Below are positions 27,301 through 35,754 of a stretch of DNA of 64,000 nt, one piece after another. Source of the DNA: JBOGXA01 sp050694175 (lineage in GTDB: Bacteria > Actinomycetota > CADDZG01 > WHSQ01); the NCBI GenBank assembly GCA_050694175.1, contig JBOGXA010000002.1, forward strand, positions 62,001-126,000. Reading direction: 5' to 3'. A program made the translations under genes and the position numbers. A model generated the notes under the pieces. The model did no database searches. It saw nothing but the letters and a program-made list of their open reading frames with translations, and was not told the origin of the DNA. Every line of letters begins with the position of its first letter. The stretch's first letter is position 1.

Positions 27301-27372
27301 GGCGTTTCGATGAACCAGGAAGGTGTTTCCCGAGTCGTCGCCAAGCGGATGGAGGAAGTGACTCGACGCTAG
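24313..27372 (+). CDS. smc: SMC chromosome-partition ATPase without a visible hinge
   Basis: 1019 residues against roughly 1170-1200 for typical bacterial SMC. The N-terminal head is canonical (GFKSFADPTILEF, Walker A GPNGSGKSN at residues 31-39). So is the C-terminal head (LSGGERSLVALAF near 924 and Walker B YLLDEVEAALDD near 950). Between them, from about residue 165 to 860, the sequence is continuous charged coiled coil rich in Ala, Arg and Glu. The globular hinge expected around residue 500, with its GRATF and NPGG-type motifs, cannot be found, and the shortfall is about one hinge in size. The position before ftsY identifies it as the orthologue. Condensin-like loop formation would need another dimerisation contact. 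Confidence 0.93.
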   Translation: MFIKSVRMAGFKSFADPTILEFERGVNVIVGPNGSGKSNIADALSWVLGSQAPSNLRGGSMEDVIFAGSQDRPRLGVADVELIFDNASRILPLNLNEVSIARSSDRTGASEYRINGAPCRLLDVAELLSDTGIGRSIHTVVGQGQLDAILGARPEERRTFIEEAAQIGKYRRRKDRSLRKIERVDDNLTRLNDVLSELRRAIRPLKRQATAAAEYSDLLGEQRSLRQRLAATEINRLTTDAGGDPAEETQRARLLSDELASVRARLEGAAAERRRLTERAESVRAVRDRMTRSVDRLGSLARFADERAEKMAARLAAETEEGYRERIRLLEADREGMAAKLARLQGESESAAATSRGASAALESARARREKTERRLARARADETIADQALVRAEGVVAAGDSTLGAIEARVQAVVERRDIAAREFDDAGRALDATETEIRALETELDGKAEAAATAEVRLEEARERAEGLKDQLNLSHAAGAAAGARLAALEEVAELFADMADAVGRLRGLLDDAARRAELARASEDRARDIVGAADDEVEKKWLEVVAHDDELRRLDALVSGAAERLAGCRRRREQREIELAALDEELARARDALAAAQRAAAEERAALPARRAELERVRSDREEIERTHIDARREEADALASLTAAQMDSRGAEERALAAQLRVEETETGIADAEAALAGLEDLRDSLRSAVERARGVSRLAAAAAERGSMWLRRASEATRSAQAAAETTERKLVGLRSRERELAEHLEEVVRRRNQAEIRRAENTARINAIAERAMDDWGMLPADLERLEGFGDDAQESDARGRVEQLERRIRRLGPVNPRAAEEYSELSEREDFLVAQIEDLKTSRRDLMKVVRDIDQTIIEVFGAAFDTVAREFETVFGRLFPGGAGKLTLTDPNDLLAGGIEVDARPPGKNVRKLSLLSGGERSLVALAFLFAIFRAKPSPFYLLDEVEAALDDINLQRFLGLIAELEEHAQVLIVTHQKRTMEAADVLYGVSMNQEGVSRVVAKRMEEVTRR

Positions 27373-27456
27373 GTGGTCTGCGGGAATAGTTCCCGTCGAA
27401 CTCAGGTGCGACAGACCGGAGCGCCTATTGATCGAGCCTTCGTTTAGCCTGTGGGG

Positions 27457-28509
27457 ATGCCGGAGGGAATCGTGCCCGAACTGCTGATCACTGCGGCCCT
27501 CGTGCTCGTTGTGGGGGCCGTTTTCTTCCTCACCCGGCCTCGCAAGCCGAAGGCGCCACCCGAGGAACGGCCGGCCGCGCCCCCGCCCGAGGCCGAGGTC
27601 GCGCCGGCCCGAGAGCGGCCGAGCCTGCGCGACCGGCTCCGTCGCAGCCGGGTATTCCTGTCGGATCGGCTCGCCGACGCACTTGGGGCCGGCCCCGGCG
27701 ACGACGCCTGGGAGGACCTCGAGGCGGCGCTGATACAGGCCGATGTCGGAGTCGACGTCGCTACTCGCGTGGTGGCCGACCTACGCACGCAGGCGCGCGA
27801 GCGCAACGCCACCGAGCCGGACGAGCTGCGCGGGCTTCTCGCCGCCGAGCTTGTGACGATGTTCGCGTCCGACGCCGACCGCGCACTGGCCTTTGCGCCC
27901 GAACGTCCCACCGTGTGGCTCGTCGTAGGCGTGAACGGAACCGGCAAGACCACCACGATAGGCAAGCTTGCGGCCGACCTCCGGGCTCACGAACGGACGG
28001 TCGCGCTCGCCGCAGCCGACACGTTCCGGGCCGCTGCGGACGAGCAGCTCGGCGTGTGGGCTGAGCGTGCGGGCGCATCTCTCGTCAAGCACAAGCCGGG
28101 AGCGGACCCCGGAGCGGTTGCATACGACGCTTACCAACACGCCCGCGCGAAAAACATCGACGTCCTGATCGTGGACACGGCGGGTCGCTTGCACACGAAG
28201 ACGCCTTTGATGGACGAGCTAGCCAAGGTACGGCGCGTGGTCGAGAAGGAAGGGGAGGTCACCGAAGCTCTGCTGGTGATCGACGCGACCGCGGGGCAGA
28301 ACGGGCTCGCGCAGGCTCGACAGTTCGCGGAGGCGGCAGGCGTGACCGGTGTCGTGCTCGCCAAGCTGGACGGCACGGCGAAAGGCGGTATCGCGGTGGC
28401 GATCGAGAACGAACTCGACATCCCGATCAAGCTCATTGGAGTCGGCGAGGGCATCGATGACCTGGAGCCATTCGATCCCAAGACGTTCATCGACGCTCTG
28501 CTCTCGTAA
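27457..28509 (+). CDS. ftsY: Signal recognition particle receptor FtsY
   Basis: 350 residues from ATG 27457; GTG 27451 is an alternative. A single N-terminal transmembrane helix (LLITAALVLVVGAVFFL) is followed by a Pro/Glu/Arg linker. Then come the NG domain with the G1 P-loop GVNGTGKTTTIGKL, AADTFRAAADEQL, DTAGRLHT and AKLDGTAKGG. It receives SRP-bound ribosomes at the membrane. A true N-terminal helix is the form common in Actinomycetota. Two bases separate it from ffh. Confidence 0.95.
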   Translation: MPEGIVPELLITAALVLVVGAVFFLTRPRKPKAPPEERPAAPPPEAEVAPARERPSLRDRLRRSRVFLSDRLADALGAGPGDDAWEDLEAALIQADVGVDVATRVVADLRTQARERNATEPDELRGLLAAELVTMFASDADRALAFAPERPTVWLVVGVNGTGKTTTIGKLAADLRAHERTVALAAADTFRAAADEQLGVWAERAGASLVKHKPGADPGAVAYDAYQHARAKNIDVLIVDTAGRLHTKTPLMDELAKVRRVVEKEGEVTEALLVIDATAGQNGLAQARQFAEAAGVTGVVLAKLDGTAKGGIAVAIENELDIPIKLIGVGEGIDDLEPFDPKTFIDALLS

Positions 28510-28511
28510 CC

Positions 28512-29852
28512 GTGTTCGACTCTCTCTCGAATCGTCTCGACGACATCTTCACCCGGCTGCGATCCCGCGGCCGGCTCAACGAGAAGCAGGTCGACGAGGT
28601 CCTGCGGGAGATCCGGCTCGCGCTGCTGGAAGCCGACGTCTCGCTCAAGGTTGTCAAGGCCTTCGTGGCCGACGTGCGCGACCGCGCCGCCGGGGCAGAG
28701 ATCCACAAGAGTCTGACCCCGGCGCAGCAGGTCATAAAGATCGTCCACGCTGCGCTGATCGACGTCCTCGGGAAGGAGGTCGTCGGCCTCGAAGCGTCCC
28801 CCCGGCCCCCGCGCGTGCTGCTCATTGCGGGTCTCCAGGGTTCCGGCAAGACGACCGCGGCCGCCAAGCTGGCCCGTCTGTTGAAGTCCGACGGACGACG
28901 CCCGCTGCTGGCTGCATGCGATCTTCGGCGTCCTGCGGCGATCCGCCAGCTCGAGCTACTGGGAGAGCAGACCGACGTTCCGGTCCACTCACAAATGGGC
29001 GCTACGGACGCGGTCGTGGTCGCGCGCTCGGCGCGCGACCACGCGATGAACGAGGGCTTCACCGACGTCATCGTCGACACCGCCGGCCGGATGCACGTTG
29101 ATGCCGGCTTGATGGCCGAGCTCGGTGATGTCGCGCGTGCGGTCGTCCCGACCGAGATCCTGCTCGTATGCGACGCGATGACGGGCCAGGACGCGGTCAA
29201 CGTCGCCGAGGCGTTCCTCGAAGAGGTCGACGTCACCGGCATCATCCTCACCAAGCTCGACGGTGACGCGCGCGGCGGCGCGGCCCTGTCGATGAGCTTT
29301 GTGACCGAACGGCCGATCAAGTTCGCCGGCGTCGGGGAGAAGCTCACCGACCTCGAATCCTTCCATCCGGATCGGATGGCGTCGCGCATCCTCGGGATGG
29401 GCGACGTGGTGACGCTCATCGAGAAAGCCGAACAAGCCTTCGATGAGGCCGAGGCGAAGGAAATGGAAGAGAAGTTCCGGCGAGCCGAGTTCACGTTCGA
29501 CGATTTCCTGAGCCAGCTCCAGGCGCTCAAGAAGATGGGGCCGATGTCGCAGGTCCTGGCCATGCTCCCCGGCATGTCGAAGTTGCCGATAGGAGACGCC
29601 GAGGTGGAGGGCCAACTCCCCAGGATCGAGGCGATGATCCGGTCGATGACCCTCGAGGAACGAAACAACCCCCACATCATCAAAGGGAGCCGCAGGCGGC
29701 GGATCGCCATGGGCTCGGGGACTCGGATCCAGGACGTGAACCAGCTCGTGAAACAGTTCGATCAGGTCCGCAAGATGGTGAAGGCGATGTCGTCCGGCAA
29801 GGGCATGCGCCTTCCCCGAGGCGTCAGGCTCCCGCCCGGGATGGGCGTCTGA
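28512..29852 (+). CDS. ffh: Signal recognition particle protein Ffh
   Basis: 446 residues, GTG start two bases after ftsY. It has the NG GTPase domain (GLQGSGKTTAAAKL, DLRRPAAIRQL, DTAGRMH, TKLDGDARGG) and a C-terminal methionine-rich M domain (PMSQVLAMLPGM, RRRRIAMGSGTRIQDVN) for signal-sequence and 4.5S RNA binding. Adjacent ffh and ftsY in one operon place SRP and its receptor together. Length is normal. Confidence 0.96.
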   Translation: MFDSLSNRLDDIFTRLRSRGRLNEKQVDEVLREIRLALLEADVSLKVVKAFVADVRDRAAGAEIHKSLTPAQQVIKIVHAALIDVLGKEVVGLEASPRPPRVLLIAGLQGSGKTTAAAKLARLLKSDGRRPLLAACDLRRPAAIRQLELLGEQTDVPVHSQMGATDAVVVARSARDHAMNEGFTDVIVDTAGRMHVDAGLMAELGDVARAVVPTEILLVCDAMTGQDAVNVAEAFLEEVDVTGIILTKLDGDARGGAALSMSFVTERPIKFAGVGEKLTDLESFHPDRMASRILGMGDVVTLIEKAEQAFDEAEAKEMEEKFRRAEFTFDDFLSQLQALKKMGPMSQVLAMLPGMSKLPIGDAEVEGQLPRIEAMIRSMTLEERNNPHIIKGSRRRRIAMGSGTRIQDVNQLVKQFDQVRKMVKAMSSGKGMRLPRGVRLPPGMGV

Positions 29853-29939
29853 CCTGCTCATCCGCTAAGATGACCGCTCCCGCGCCCCCCTCGGTGTGCG
29901 TCTCATCGCCACGGACCGGTGCCCCGGAAAAGGAGAGGA

Positions 29940-30335
29940 ATGGTAAGGATCAGGTTGATGCGCGTCGGCAAGCGGAAGCAGCCGTCGTACCGCGTCGTCG
30001 TGGCCGATGGCCGCAGTCCTCGCGACGGCCGGATCATCGAAGCCATCGGGCGCTACCAGCCACGCACGGAGCCGTCCGAGGTGGAGATCGACTCAGATCG
30101 AGCCGTCTACTGGCTCAGTCAGGGCGCCCAGCCGTCCACCACCGTACGCAAGCTCCTCGAGATCTCCGGAGCATGGTCGAGCTTCACCGGCGAGGCGCCT
30201 CCCGCACCAGCACCTACCCCGGCGGCCGATGTCGTGCCGACGCCGGCTGCATCGGTGGAGGACGAGGAACCGGCCGGCTCCGAACCCCAGCCCGGCTCGG
30301 AACCCCAGCCCGACGAGGAAGAACCCGACGCGTGA
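29940..30335 (+). CDS. rpsP: 30S ribosomal protein S16 with acidic C-terminal tail
   Basis: 131 residues from ATG 29940, preceded by AAGGAG; the longer frame from 29919 is unlikely. Residues 1-80 are canonical bS16 ([25 protein letters not shown]). The remaining 50 residues are a low-complexity tail rich in Ala, Pro and Glu, with the duplicated unit [12 protein letters not shown] encoded by a short DNA tandem repeat. Such tails occur in actinobacterial S16 but vary widely. It overlaps the KH gene (GTGA). Confidence 0.95.
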   Translation: MVRIRLMRVGKRKQPSYRVVVADGRSPRDGRIIEAIGRYQPRTEPSEVEIDSDRAVYWLSQGAQPSTTVRKLLEISGAWSSFTGEAPPAPAPTPAADVVPTPAASVEDEEPAGSEPQPGSEPQPDEEEPDA

Positions 30336-30568
30336 GCAGAGAACTGATCGAGTACGTCGCCCCATGGCTGCTCGACTACCCCGACGAGTTGAGGATCGAC
30401 GAGGTCGAGGGGGATCGCGGCGCGACGATTCTCGAGGTCTCGGTTCATCTCGACGACGTCGGCAAGATCATCGGCCGGCGCGGGCGGATCGTCGGATCGC
30501 TGAGGACCCTCGCCCGCGCGGCCGGCCAGCGAGAGGGCGCAACCGTCCTCCTCGAAGTGGTCGACTGA
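30332..30568 (+). CDS. khpA: KH-domain RNA-binding protein (KhpA-type)
   Basis: 78 residues from GTG 30332, overlapping the rpsP stop. It is a single KH domain with the GxxG RNA-contact loop in [15 protein letters not shown]. It sits between rpsP and rimM, the standard place for KhpA, which pairs with KhpB in RNA regulation and cell-size control in some Gram-positives. The size matches. Confidence 0.94.
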   Translation: MSRELIEYVAPWLLDYPDELRIDEVEGDRGATILEVSVHLDDVGKIIGRRGRIVGSLRTLARAAGQREGATVLLEVVD

Positions 30569-30577
30569 GGACGGAGC

Positions 30578-31078
30578 GTGGACCGGCCCGGCAAGCTTCT
30601 TGCCGGCCACATAGGTAAGCCCCATGGCGTCTCCGGAGAGGTGTACGTCGTGCGCATTTCCGACGATCCGAAGAGATTCGAGCCGGGTAGAAGGCTCGAG
30701 CACGACGACGGCCGTGAGCTGATGGTCGAAACCGCGCGCCCGCATCGCGACCGCTTCCTTGTGAAGTTCGCCGGCATCGACACGCGCACGGACGCGGAAT
30801 CGCTGCGGGGCGAGCTGTACGTGCCGTTCGATGCGGCGCGCACTCTGGAGCAGGACGAGTTCTGGCCCCATCAGTTGATCGGATGCGAGGTCGCGACTCC
30901 GTCGGGTGAGCGGATCGGGACCATCACCGGAGTACAGCCGGGCCCCGCGCACGACATTCTGGTCGTCGACACTCCTGGGGGCGAACGGCTGGTCCCGACG
31001 GTGAAAGCGATCGTGACCTCGGTGGACATCGATGCTCGAATGATCACTGTCGACGCCCCCGCAGGGTTGCTCGATTGA
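30578..31078 (+). CDS. rimM: 16S rRNA processing protein RimM
   Basis: 166 residues, GTG start. It opens LLAGHIGKPHGVSGEVYV, the conserved RimM N-terminal beta-barrel motif, and has a PRC-barrel C-terminus (LIGCEVATPSGERIGTITGV, HDILVV). RimM assists assembly of the 30S head. It ends one base before trmD. Confidence 0.95.
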   Translation: MDRPGKLLAGHIGKPHGVSGEVYVVRISDDPKRFEPGRRLEHDDGRELMVETARPHRDRFLVKFAGIDTRTDAESLRGELYVPFDAARTLEQDEFWPHQLIGCEVATPSGERIGTITGVQPGPAHDILVVDTPGGERLVPTVKAIVTSVDIDARMITVDAPAGLLD

Positions 31079-31079
31079 C

Positions 31080-31751
31080 ATGCGAATCGACGTCATAACC
31101 CTGTTCCCGGCCCTGTTCGTGGAGCCGTTGCGGACCAGTCTTCTCGGCAAGGCCGTTCAAGGGGGTCTGCTCGACGTGCGGGTTCACGACCTGCGCGCAC
31201 ACGGCCTCGGAACCCACAAAAGCGTGGACGACGAACCATACGGAGGGGGAGCCGGCATGGTGATGCGCCCGGAGCCGATATTCGACGCGGTCGACGCGGT
31301 GCGCACCGATGCCACCCGCGTCATGCTGCTGTCCCCGCGCGGCGCGCGGCTTGATCAGGACCACGTTGCGCGCCTGGCGGGCCACCAGCACATCGTGCTC
31401 ATCTGCGGGCGTTACGAAGGCGTCGACGAGCGAGTCGCCGAACACCTCGCCGACGAGGAGCTGTCGATCGGCGACTACGTCCTGGCCGGAGGAGAGCTGG
31501 CCGCGCTGGTGGTGATCGAGACCGTTTCGCGTCTGGTGCCCGAGGTGGTCGGCAACGCCGAGTCCGTGATCTCGGAATCGCACACGTCGGGCGGATTGGA
31601 GTACCCGCATTACACGCGCCCGCCCGAGTTCCGGGGCTGGCGGGTTCCGGAAGTGCTCCTGTCGGGCGACCACGGCGCGATCGAACGGTGGCGAGCGGAG
31701 CGAGCCCGCGAATTGACTCAGACCCGCCGGCCCGATCTCGCAGATCGTTAG
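31080..31751 (+). CDS. trmD: tRNA (guanine37-N1)-methyltransferase TrmD
   Basis: 223 residues. SPOUT/TrmD motifs are present: MRIDVITLFPALF, DDEPYGGGAGMVM, LICGRYEGVDERV and the SAM knot SIGDYVLAGGELAALV. It makes m1G37 in tRNAs, preventing frameshifting. In most bacteria rplS follows directly; here it does not, and the next gene is a secreted protein after a 117-base gap. Confidence 0.96.
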   Translation: MRIDVITLFPALFVEPLRTSLLGKAVQGGLLDVRVHDLRAHGLGTHKSVDDEPYGGGAGMVMRPEPIFDAVDAVRTDATRVMLLSPRGARLDQDHVARLAGHQHIVLICGRYEGVDERVAEHLADEELSIGDYVLAGGELAALVVIETVSRLVPEVVGNAESVISESHTSGGLEYPHYTRPPEFRGWRVPEVLLSGDHGAIERWRAERARELTQTRRPDLADR

Positions 31752-31868
31752 TTGGGACCACACTCCATCTACGTAATGGACGCAAGGGCCTAGTCATCCA
31801 CAGGCGGACGCCGTAGCTTGAGGCCGGTAGCAGTAGGCGTCGGTCGGTTGGCTTTCGAGGGAGGTTCC

Positions 31869-32429
31869 GTGGAGCTTTATGAGTCTTCCCGGCGCGAGAC
31901 GCGCCGGACGTGGGCGCTCGCGCTCGTTTTTGTAGCAGCGATCTTTGTCGCGGGTGCACCGGTGGTGCAGGCCGCGGCCCAGGCGGTAAGGGTCACCAAC
32001 ACACCCAGCGTCAAGATCAAGGACACCAGCAACGGCCGGATCAACTCGCAGAACATCGGAAAGCTCGGCCTCTTCGACGCCCCGGGAAGCAACGGCGCAG
32101 TCGATGTTCGCACCTTCGGCGGTGGCGGCGGGTTGCTGGCCGCGGGTGACTGCCACGCCGGGTCGCCGCGACCGGCGACGGCGACAATCCCCGCGAGCAA
32201 CAGCACAGTCATCACCGCGCTGATCATTACCGGCACGGACGCAACGGTGCAGGTCGATGCGCCGGAGCTCGACCCGGCCATCGGGCCCAACCCGGTTGTT
32301 CAGTTCCGGGTCGACGCGGGGACCCCGCAAACATTCGTCGGCCTCGGAAACGGCCTGACGGTGACACCGTCGAGCCTTGTGTTCACGTGTGTGGGTACGA
32401 ACGGTGAGTTCGCGGTCCTGGGCCAGTAG
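31869..32429 (+). CDS. Secreted or surface protein of unknown function
   Basis: 186 residues from GTG 31869, chosen because GAGGGAGG lies five bases upstream; a frame from 31818 exists but lacks this. Residues about 13-37 form a signal peptide or anchor (TWALALVFVAAIFVAGAPVV) ending near an AQA site. The rest is polar, rich in Thr, Gly, Val and Asn, with two cysteines (GDCHAG and FTCVG) that could form one disulfide, and looks beta-rich. No family is recognised. A strong terminator follows, so it is probably a single transcription unit separate from the mce genes. Confidence 0.75.
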   Translation: MELYESSRRETRRTWALALVFVAAIFVAGAPVVQAAAQAVRVTNTPSVKIKDTSNGRINSQNIGKLGLFDAPGSNGAVDVRTFGGGGGLLAAGDCHAGSPRPATATIPASNSTVITALIITGTDATVQVDAPELDPAIGPNPVVQFRVDAGTPQTFVGLGNGLTVTPSSLVFTCVGTNGEFAVLGQ

Positions 32430-32452
32430 ATCCCGGACCACGTGACCATCAG

Positions 32453-32485
32453 TGGGGCGCCCCTCGGGGCGCCCCATGTTTCGTT
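32453..32485 (+). terminator. Intrinsic terminator before the mce operon
   Basis: A nine-base perfect stem (TGGGGCGCC and GGCGCCCCA) with a six-base loop is followed by TGTTTCGTT. It lies 24 bases after the secreted-protein stop and before the first mce gene, so the mce operon should have its own promoter. Confidence 0.8.
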
Positions 32486-32531
32486 GCAGTTTGTTTAGAG
32501 TCCGGCGTCAACCAGCGAAATCGGGAGTGCT

Positions 32532-33677
32532 GTGACCGCAGCGGGAGGGGGGAGAGGCGCTCGAGCCGGTCGGGCCGGCTTGGGCCTGTTTGCCCTTGCG
32601 CTCTTTGCGGCCGCGCTCGGAGCTACGTGGCACTTCCTGCAAGGCGGCTTCCGGTCGGGAATGGCGGTCGAGGCGGTGTTCTCGGATCCCGGAGCCGGGC
32701 AGCAGCTCCCCGTCAACGGCGACGTCAAGATCCGCGGGGTACTGGTCGGCGTCATCTCCGACATCCGGCTCGACGGCGACGGCAACGCGATCGTGGAGCT
32801 GAGCCTCGACGGCGATCTCGACCTCCCCGAGACGACGCGGGCCGAGATCCGGTCCAAGACCATTTTCGGTCAGAAGTGGGTCGAGCTGATCCCACCGGCC
32901 GACACCTCCGGTGCCGCCCTTGCGGCCGGAAGCACCATCCCGGACTCGCAGACGAAGGAACCGCTGGAGCTCGAACGCGCGCTGCAGCTCGGGCACGATC
33001 TGCTGACCGAGCTGCCGCTGAGGGACCTCTCGGTCGTGTTTCGGGAGCTGGCCGACGGGTTCTCGGGGCACGAGCGGGCCGCCCGGCAAGCGATCGATCG
33101 GGGCCTGGTGACGCTCGAAGGGGTGAACAGCCGCGCGGCAGAACTCGACGAGGCGCTCGGCCAGCTCGCCGAGTTCTCGGCGTTTCTCGATGACAACGAC
33201 GACGACCTGCTGTCGTTCATGGAGTCGCTGGATTCGGCCAACCGCGCACTGGTCGGTGCTGCGCCCGAGCTGCGATCGAATCTCGACTCGGTGCCGGTGT
33301 TCCTCACCGAGCTCGCCTCTTTCCAGGAACGGACCGAGGACGATCTCGGCGCCCTCATAGAGGGTGGCGCCGATCTCGCGGAGATCCTCGCGGCCCGCGA
33401 CGACCAGCTCGTCGATCTCGTCGTTCAGCTCGAAGCGTTCCTCACCGTATGGAACTCGGGGCTGCGGCAACCGTGCGCGGGTGAATACGAGGTCGACATG
33501 ACCTGCTGGCAGGTCTACGTGGTGCCCGGGACCGAGTCGCGAGGGCTCTACGGGCGAGGTGGGGGGCCCGATCGCGACGAGCCCGGCGATCCCAACGCGG
33601 GGGCTCCCGTCGACCGGCAAATCACCGCCAGGGAGATCCGTTCGATCCTGTCCACGATCATCGAGGGTCGCCGATGA
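32532..33677 (+). CDS. MCE (MlaD-type) protein, first of six
   Basis: 381 residues, GTG start. There is one N-terminal transmembrane helix (LGLFALALFAAALGATWHFL) and an MCE domain at about residues 40-125 (VEAVFSDPGAGQQLPVNGDVKIRGVLVG, IFGQKWVELIPP). A long helical region follows, then a Pro/Gly/Asp tail. MCE proteins form hexameric tunnels or needles that move lipids across the envelope. No YrbE/MlaE permease gene precedes it. The next mce start overlaps its stop (ATGA). Confidence 0.9.
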   Translation: MTAAGGGRGARAGRAGLGLFALALFAAALGATWHFLQGGFRSGMAVEAVFSDPGAGQQLPVNGDVKIRGVLVGVISDIRLDGDGNAIVELSLDGDLDLPETTRAEIRSKTIFGQKWVELIPPADTSGAALAAGSTIPDSQTKEPLELERALQLGHDLLTELPLRDLSVVFRELADGFSGHERAARQAIDRGLVTLEGVNSRAAELDEALGQLAEFSAFLDDNDDDLLSFMESLDSANRALVGAAPELRSNLDSVPVFLTELASFQERTEDDLGALIEGGADLAEILAARDDQLVDLVVQLEAFLTVWNSGLRQPCAGEYEVDMTCWQVYVVPGTESRGLYGRGGGPDRDEPGDPNAGAPVDRQITAREIRSILSTIIEGRR

Positions 33678-34666
33678 CCGGGGGCCTGCGGTGGATGGCC
33701 CTCAAGCTGGCGGTCTTCACCGCGGTCACGATCGCCGTCACGACCTGGCTGGCGGCGATCATCGGCAACTTCCAGTTCTTCTCCCAGCCCTATCAGGTCA
33801 GGGCCGAGTTCACCGACGCGACCGGATTGCTGTCCGGGGACGTGGTAAAGGCGGCCGGCGTCTCGGTGGGGCGCGTCGACGAGATCGAGGTGGACGACGG
33901 CATCGCGGTGGTGACGATGTCGATCGACGACGACGCCGAGCTGCCGGGGGACCTCGGGGCAGAAATCCGCTTCCGCAACCTGATCGGTCAGCGGATGGTC
34001 AATCTTGTCGATGACGACTCTCAGACCACGGCCCTGTTGCGCGATGGCGACCTCATCCCACTCGAGCGAACAGAGGCCGCGTTCGATCTAACCGAGCTGT
34101 TCAACGGCCTCAGGCCGCTCATCCGATCGACAAGCCCGGACGACATCAACACCGTTGCACGCGAACTGACAATTGCCCTCCAGGGCCGGAGCGATGAAAC
34201 GGCGACGATCCTGTCCAACCTCTCCGAGATCTCCGACCTGGTGGTCGATCGTGACGAGGAGCTCCAGGTGCTGCTCGACAACCTCAACCTTGTGACGTCG
34301 GACCTTGCGGCAAGAGACTCACAGCTCGGGAACACGCTTGCCGACATGAGCGACTTCCTCGCGCAGATGCAAGCCAACCGCGCGGCTTTAGATGCGGCGA
34401 TCGTCAACTTCGATGCTGCGGCCGTGCGCCTGAAGCGCATCATCGCCGCGAACGATAGCGACATCCGCGCCGAGCTGGACGACCTCCAGGTGATCCTCGA
34501 CGCGGTGGAGGACAAGAGGGGGGATCTCAGGGCGGTCGTAAGGAGCCTGCCGGAATTCGCCGTGTCGATCGAGCGCGTTACGTCTTACGGCGAGTGGGCG
34601 AACCAACACCTCATCGACGTCTGCAAAGACGACTTCGGGACGTGCGGAACGCGAGGCACGCCGTGA
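33674..34666 (+). CDS. MCE (MlaD-type) protein, second of six
   Basis: 330 residues. N-terminal helix AVFTAVTIAVTTWLAAII; MCE domain with VRAEFTDATGLLSGDVVKAAGVSVGRV and RNLIGQRMVNLV. About 180 residues of helix follow (SNLSEISDLVVDRDEELQVLL and similar heptads). The C-terminus carries a short cysteine pair (CKDDFGTC) seen in other actinobacterial Mce proteins. ATGA overlap upstream and GTGA overlap downstream show tight coupling. Confidence 0.9.
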   Translation: MTGGLRWMALKLAVFTAVTIAVTTWLAAIIGNFQFFSQPYQVRAEFTDATGLLSGDVVKAAGVSVGRVDEIEVDDGIAVVTMSIDDDAELPGDLGAEIRFRNLIGQRMVNLVDDDSQTTALLRDGDLIPLERTEAAFDLTELFNGLRPLIRSTSPDDINTVARELTIALQGRSDETATILSNLSEISDLVVDRDEELQVLLDNLNLVTSDLAARDSQLGNTLADMSDFLAQMQANRAALDAAIVNFDAAAVRLKRIIAANDSDIRAELDDLQVILDAVEDKRGDLRAVVRSLPEFAVSIERVTSYGEWANQHLIDVCKDDFGTCGTRGTP

Positions 34667-35754
34667 AGTCCTTCAGGGAACGCCGTCCGTGGCTCGTCGG
34701 GATCGCTTCGATGGCTTTACTGGCGGCAACAGTTGCGTTTGCCTTCTCGATCAACAGGTTCGAGTTCCTGCGCGGCGTCTACACGATCAAGGCAGATTTG
34801 AGGGACGCCGCAGGTTTGCAGCCCGGCAATGAGGTGCGAGTGGCCGGAGTAAAGGTCGGAAAGGTAACTCGCATCGAACTGACTCCGCACGCGGCTCGCA
34901 TCTCACTGGAGATCGAGCGTGACGTCCGCCTCCCGGTAGAGACACGGGTAGAGGTGAAACTGCGCACGATCCTCGGGCAGAAGTTCATCGATCTCCAGAT
35001 GCCGTCGAGCTTCCTCAGCGCGGCCTCGGACGGGGGCGATCCGCGAGCCGTCACGCGCGGCTATCTCGACGCTGGGGACGTCATCCCCAAGTCGCAGACG
35101 ACGATTCCCTACGAGGTCTACCAGGCCGCAACGCAGGGGACCGAGACCCTCGAGGCCATCGATAAGGAAGCGCTTCGGAGATTGCTGCGGGTACTGGGAA
35201 CAACGGTTGGGAGATCGCGCGAGGAACTGCGAGACGTACTGGTTGACGTCGACGCGGCGACCGGTGTCCTTGCCGACAAGGGCCCCGAGATCGCCACCCT
35301 GCTCAGAAACGCCCGGCGGCTCACGTCCACACTCGCTGAATCGGACTCCGACATCGACTCGATCCTCGGAGACGCCGCCGATGTCTTCGGGACGCTCGCG
35401 GAGCGACGGAGCACGATTTCCACGCTGCTCGCGTCGACGCAGGCACTGGCCGACGACCTGGGACTGTTGATTCAGTCATCACGCGGCACGATCGATATCG
35501 CTGTAGCCGACCTGAAGGGCGTGCTGATAACGGCAGAGGCGGAACTGGAAACGATAGAGAGGTCCCTGGAAGAGCTCGCCGTTGCGCAACGCATGTTCGG
35601 AACGCCCGGTAAGTTCGGCCGCTTCATCGAAGGGCACGCGTGCGCCGTTACGAGTGAGGACACGTGCGTACCCGAGGGGAGCCCCGAGGAACCCGGCATC
35701 CCGGTGGAGGGCCAGCAACCACAGTCCGAGCGCCTGGCGAGGGGTCAACGGTGA
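34663..35754 (+). CDS. MCE (MlaD-type) protein, third of six
   Basis: 363 residues from GTG 34663, overlapping the previous stop; the longer frame to 34594 is discarded. Transmembrane helix at residues about 8-28; MCE domain with IKADLRDAAGLQPGNEVRVAGVKVG and RTILGQKFIDLQMP. A helical region with repeated DLGLLIQSS-like heptads follows, then a Cys pair (CAVTSEDTC) and a Pro/Glu tail. It resembles the MceC/MceD-type members of actinobacterial operons. Confidence 0.9.
   Translation: MKSFRERRPWLVGIASMALLAATVAFAFSINRFEFLRGVYTIKADLRDAAGLQPGNEVRVAGVKVGKVTRIELTPHAARISLEIERDVRLPVETRVEVKLRTILGQKFIDLQMPSSFLSAASDGGDPRAVTRGYLDAGDVIPKSQTTIPYEVYQAATQGTETLEAIDKEALRRLLRVLGTTVGRSREELRDVLVDVDAATGVLADKGPEIATLLRNARRLTSTLAESDSDIDSILGDAADVFGTLAERRSTISTLLASTQALADDLGLLIQSSRGTIDIAVADLKGVLITAEAELETIERSLEELAVAQRMFGTPGKFGRFIEGHACAVTSEDTCVPEGSPEEPGIPVEGQQPQSERLARGQR

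Noticed and set aside
30250..30320. Short tandem repeat in the rpsP tail as a mobile or CRISPR-like repeat
   Set aside because: It is an in-frame coding duplication of about 18 bases within a low-complexity tail.
31794..31802. TCATCCACA, one mismatch from a DnaA box
   Set aside because: A single site without a cluster, AT-rich region or dnaA/dnaN nearby does not support an origin.
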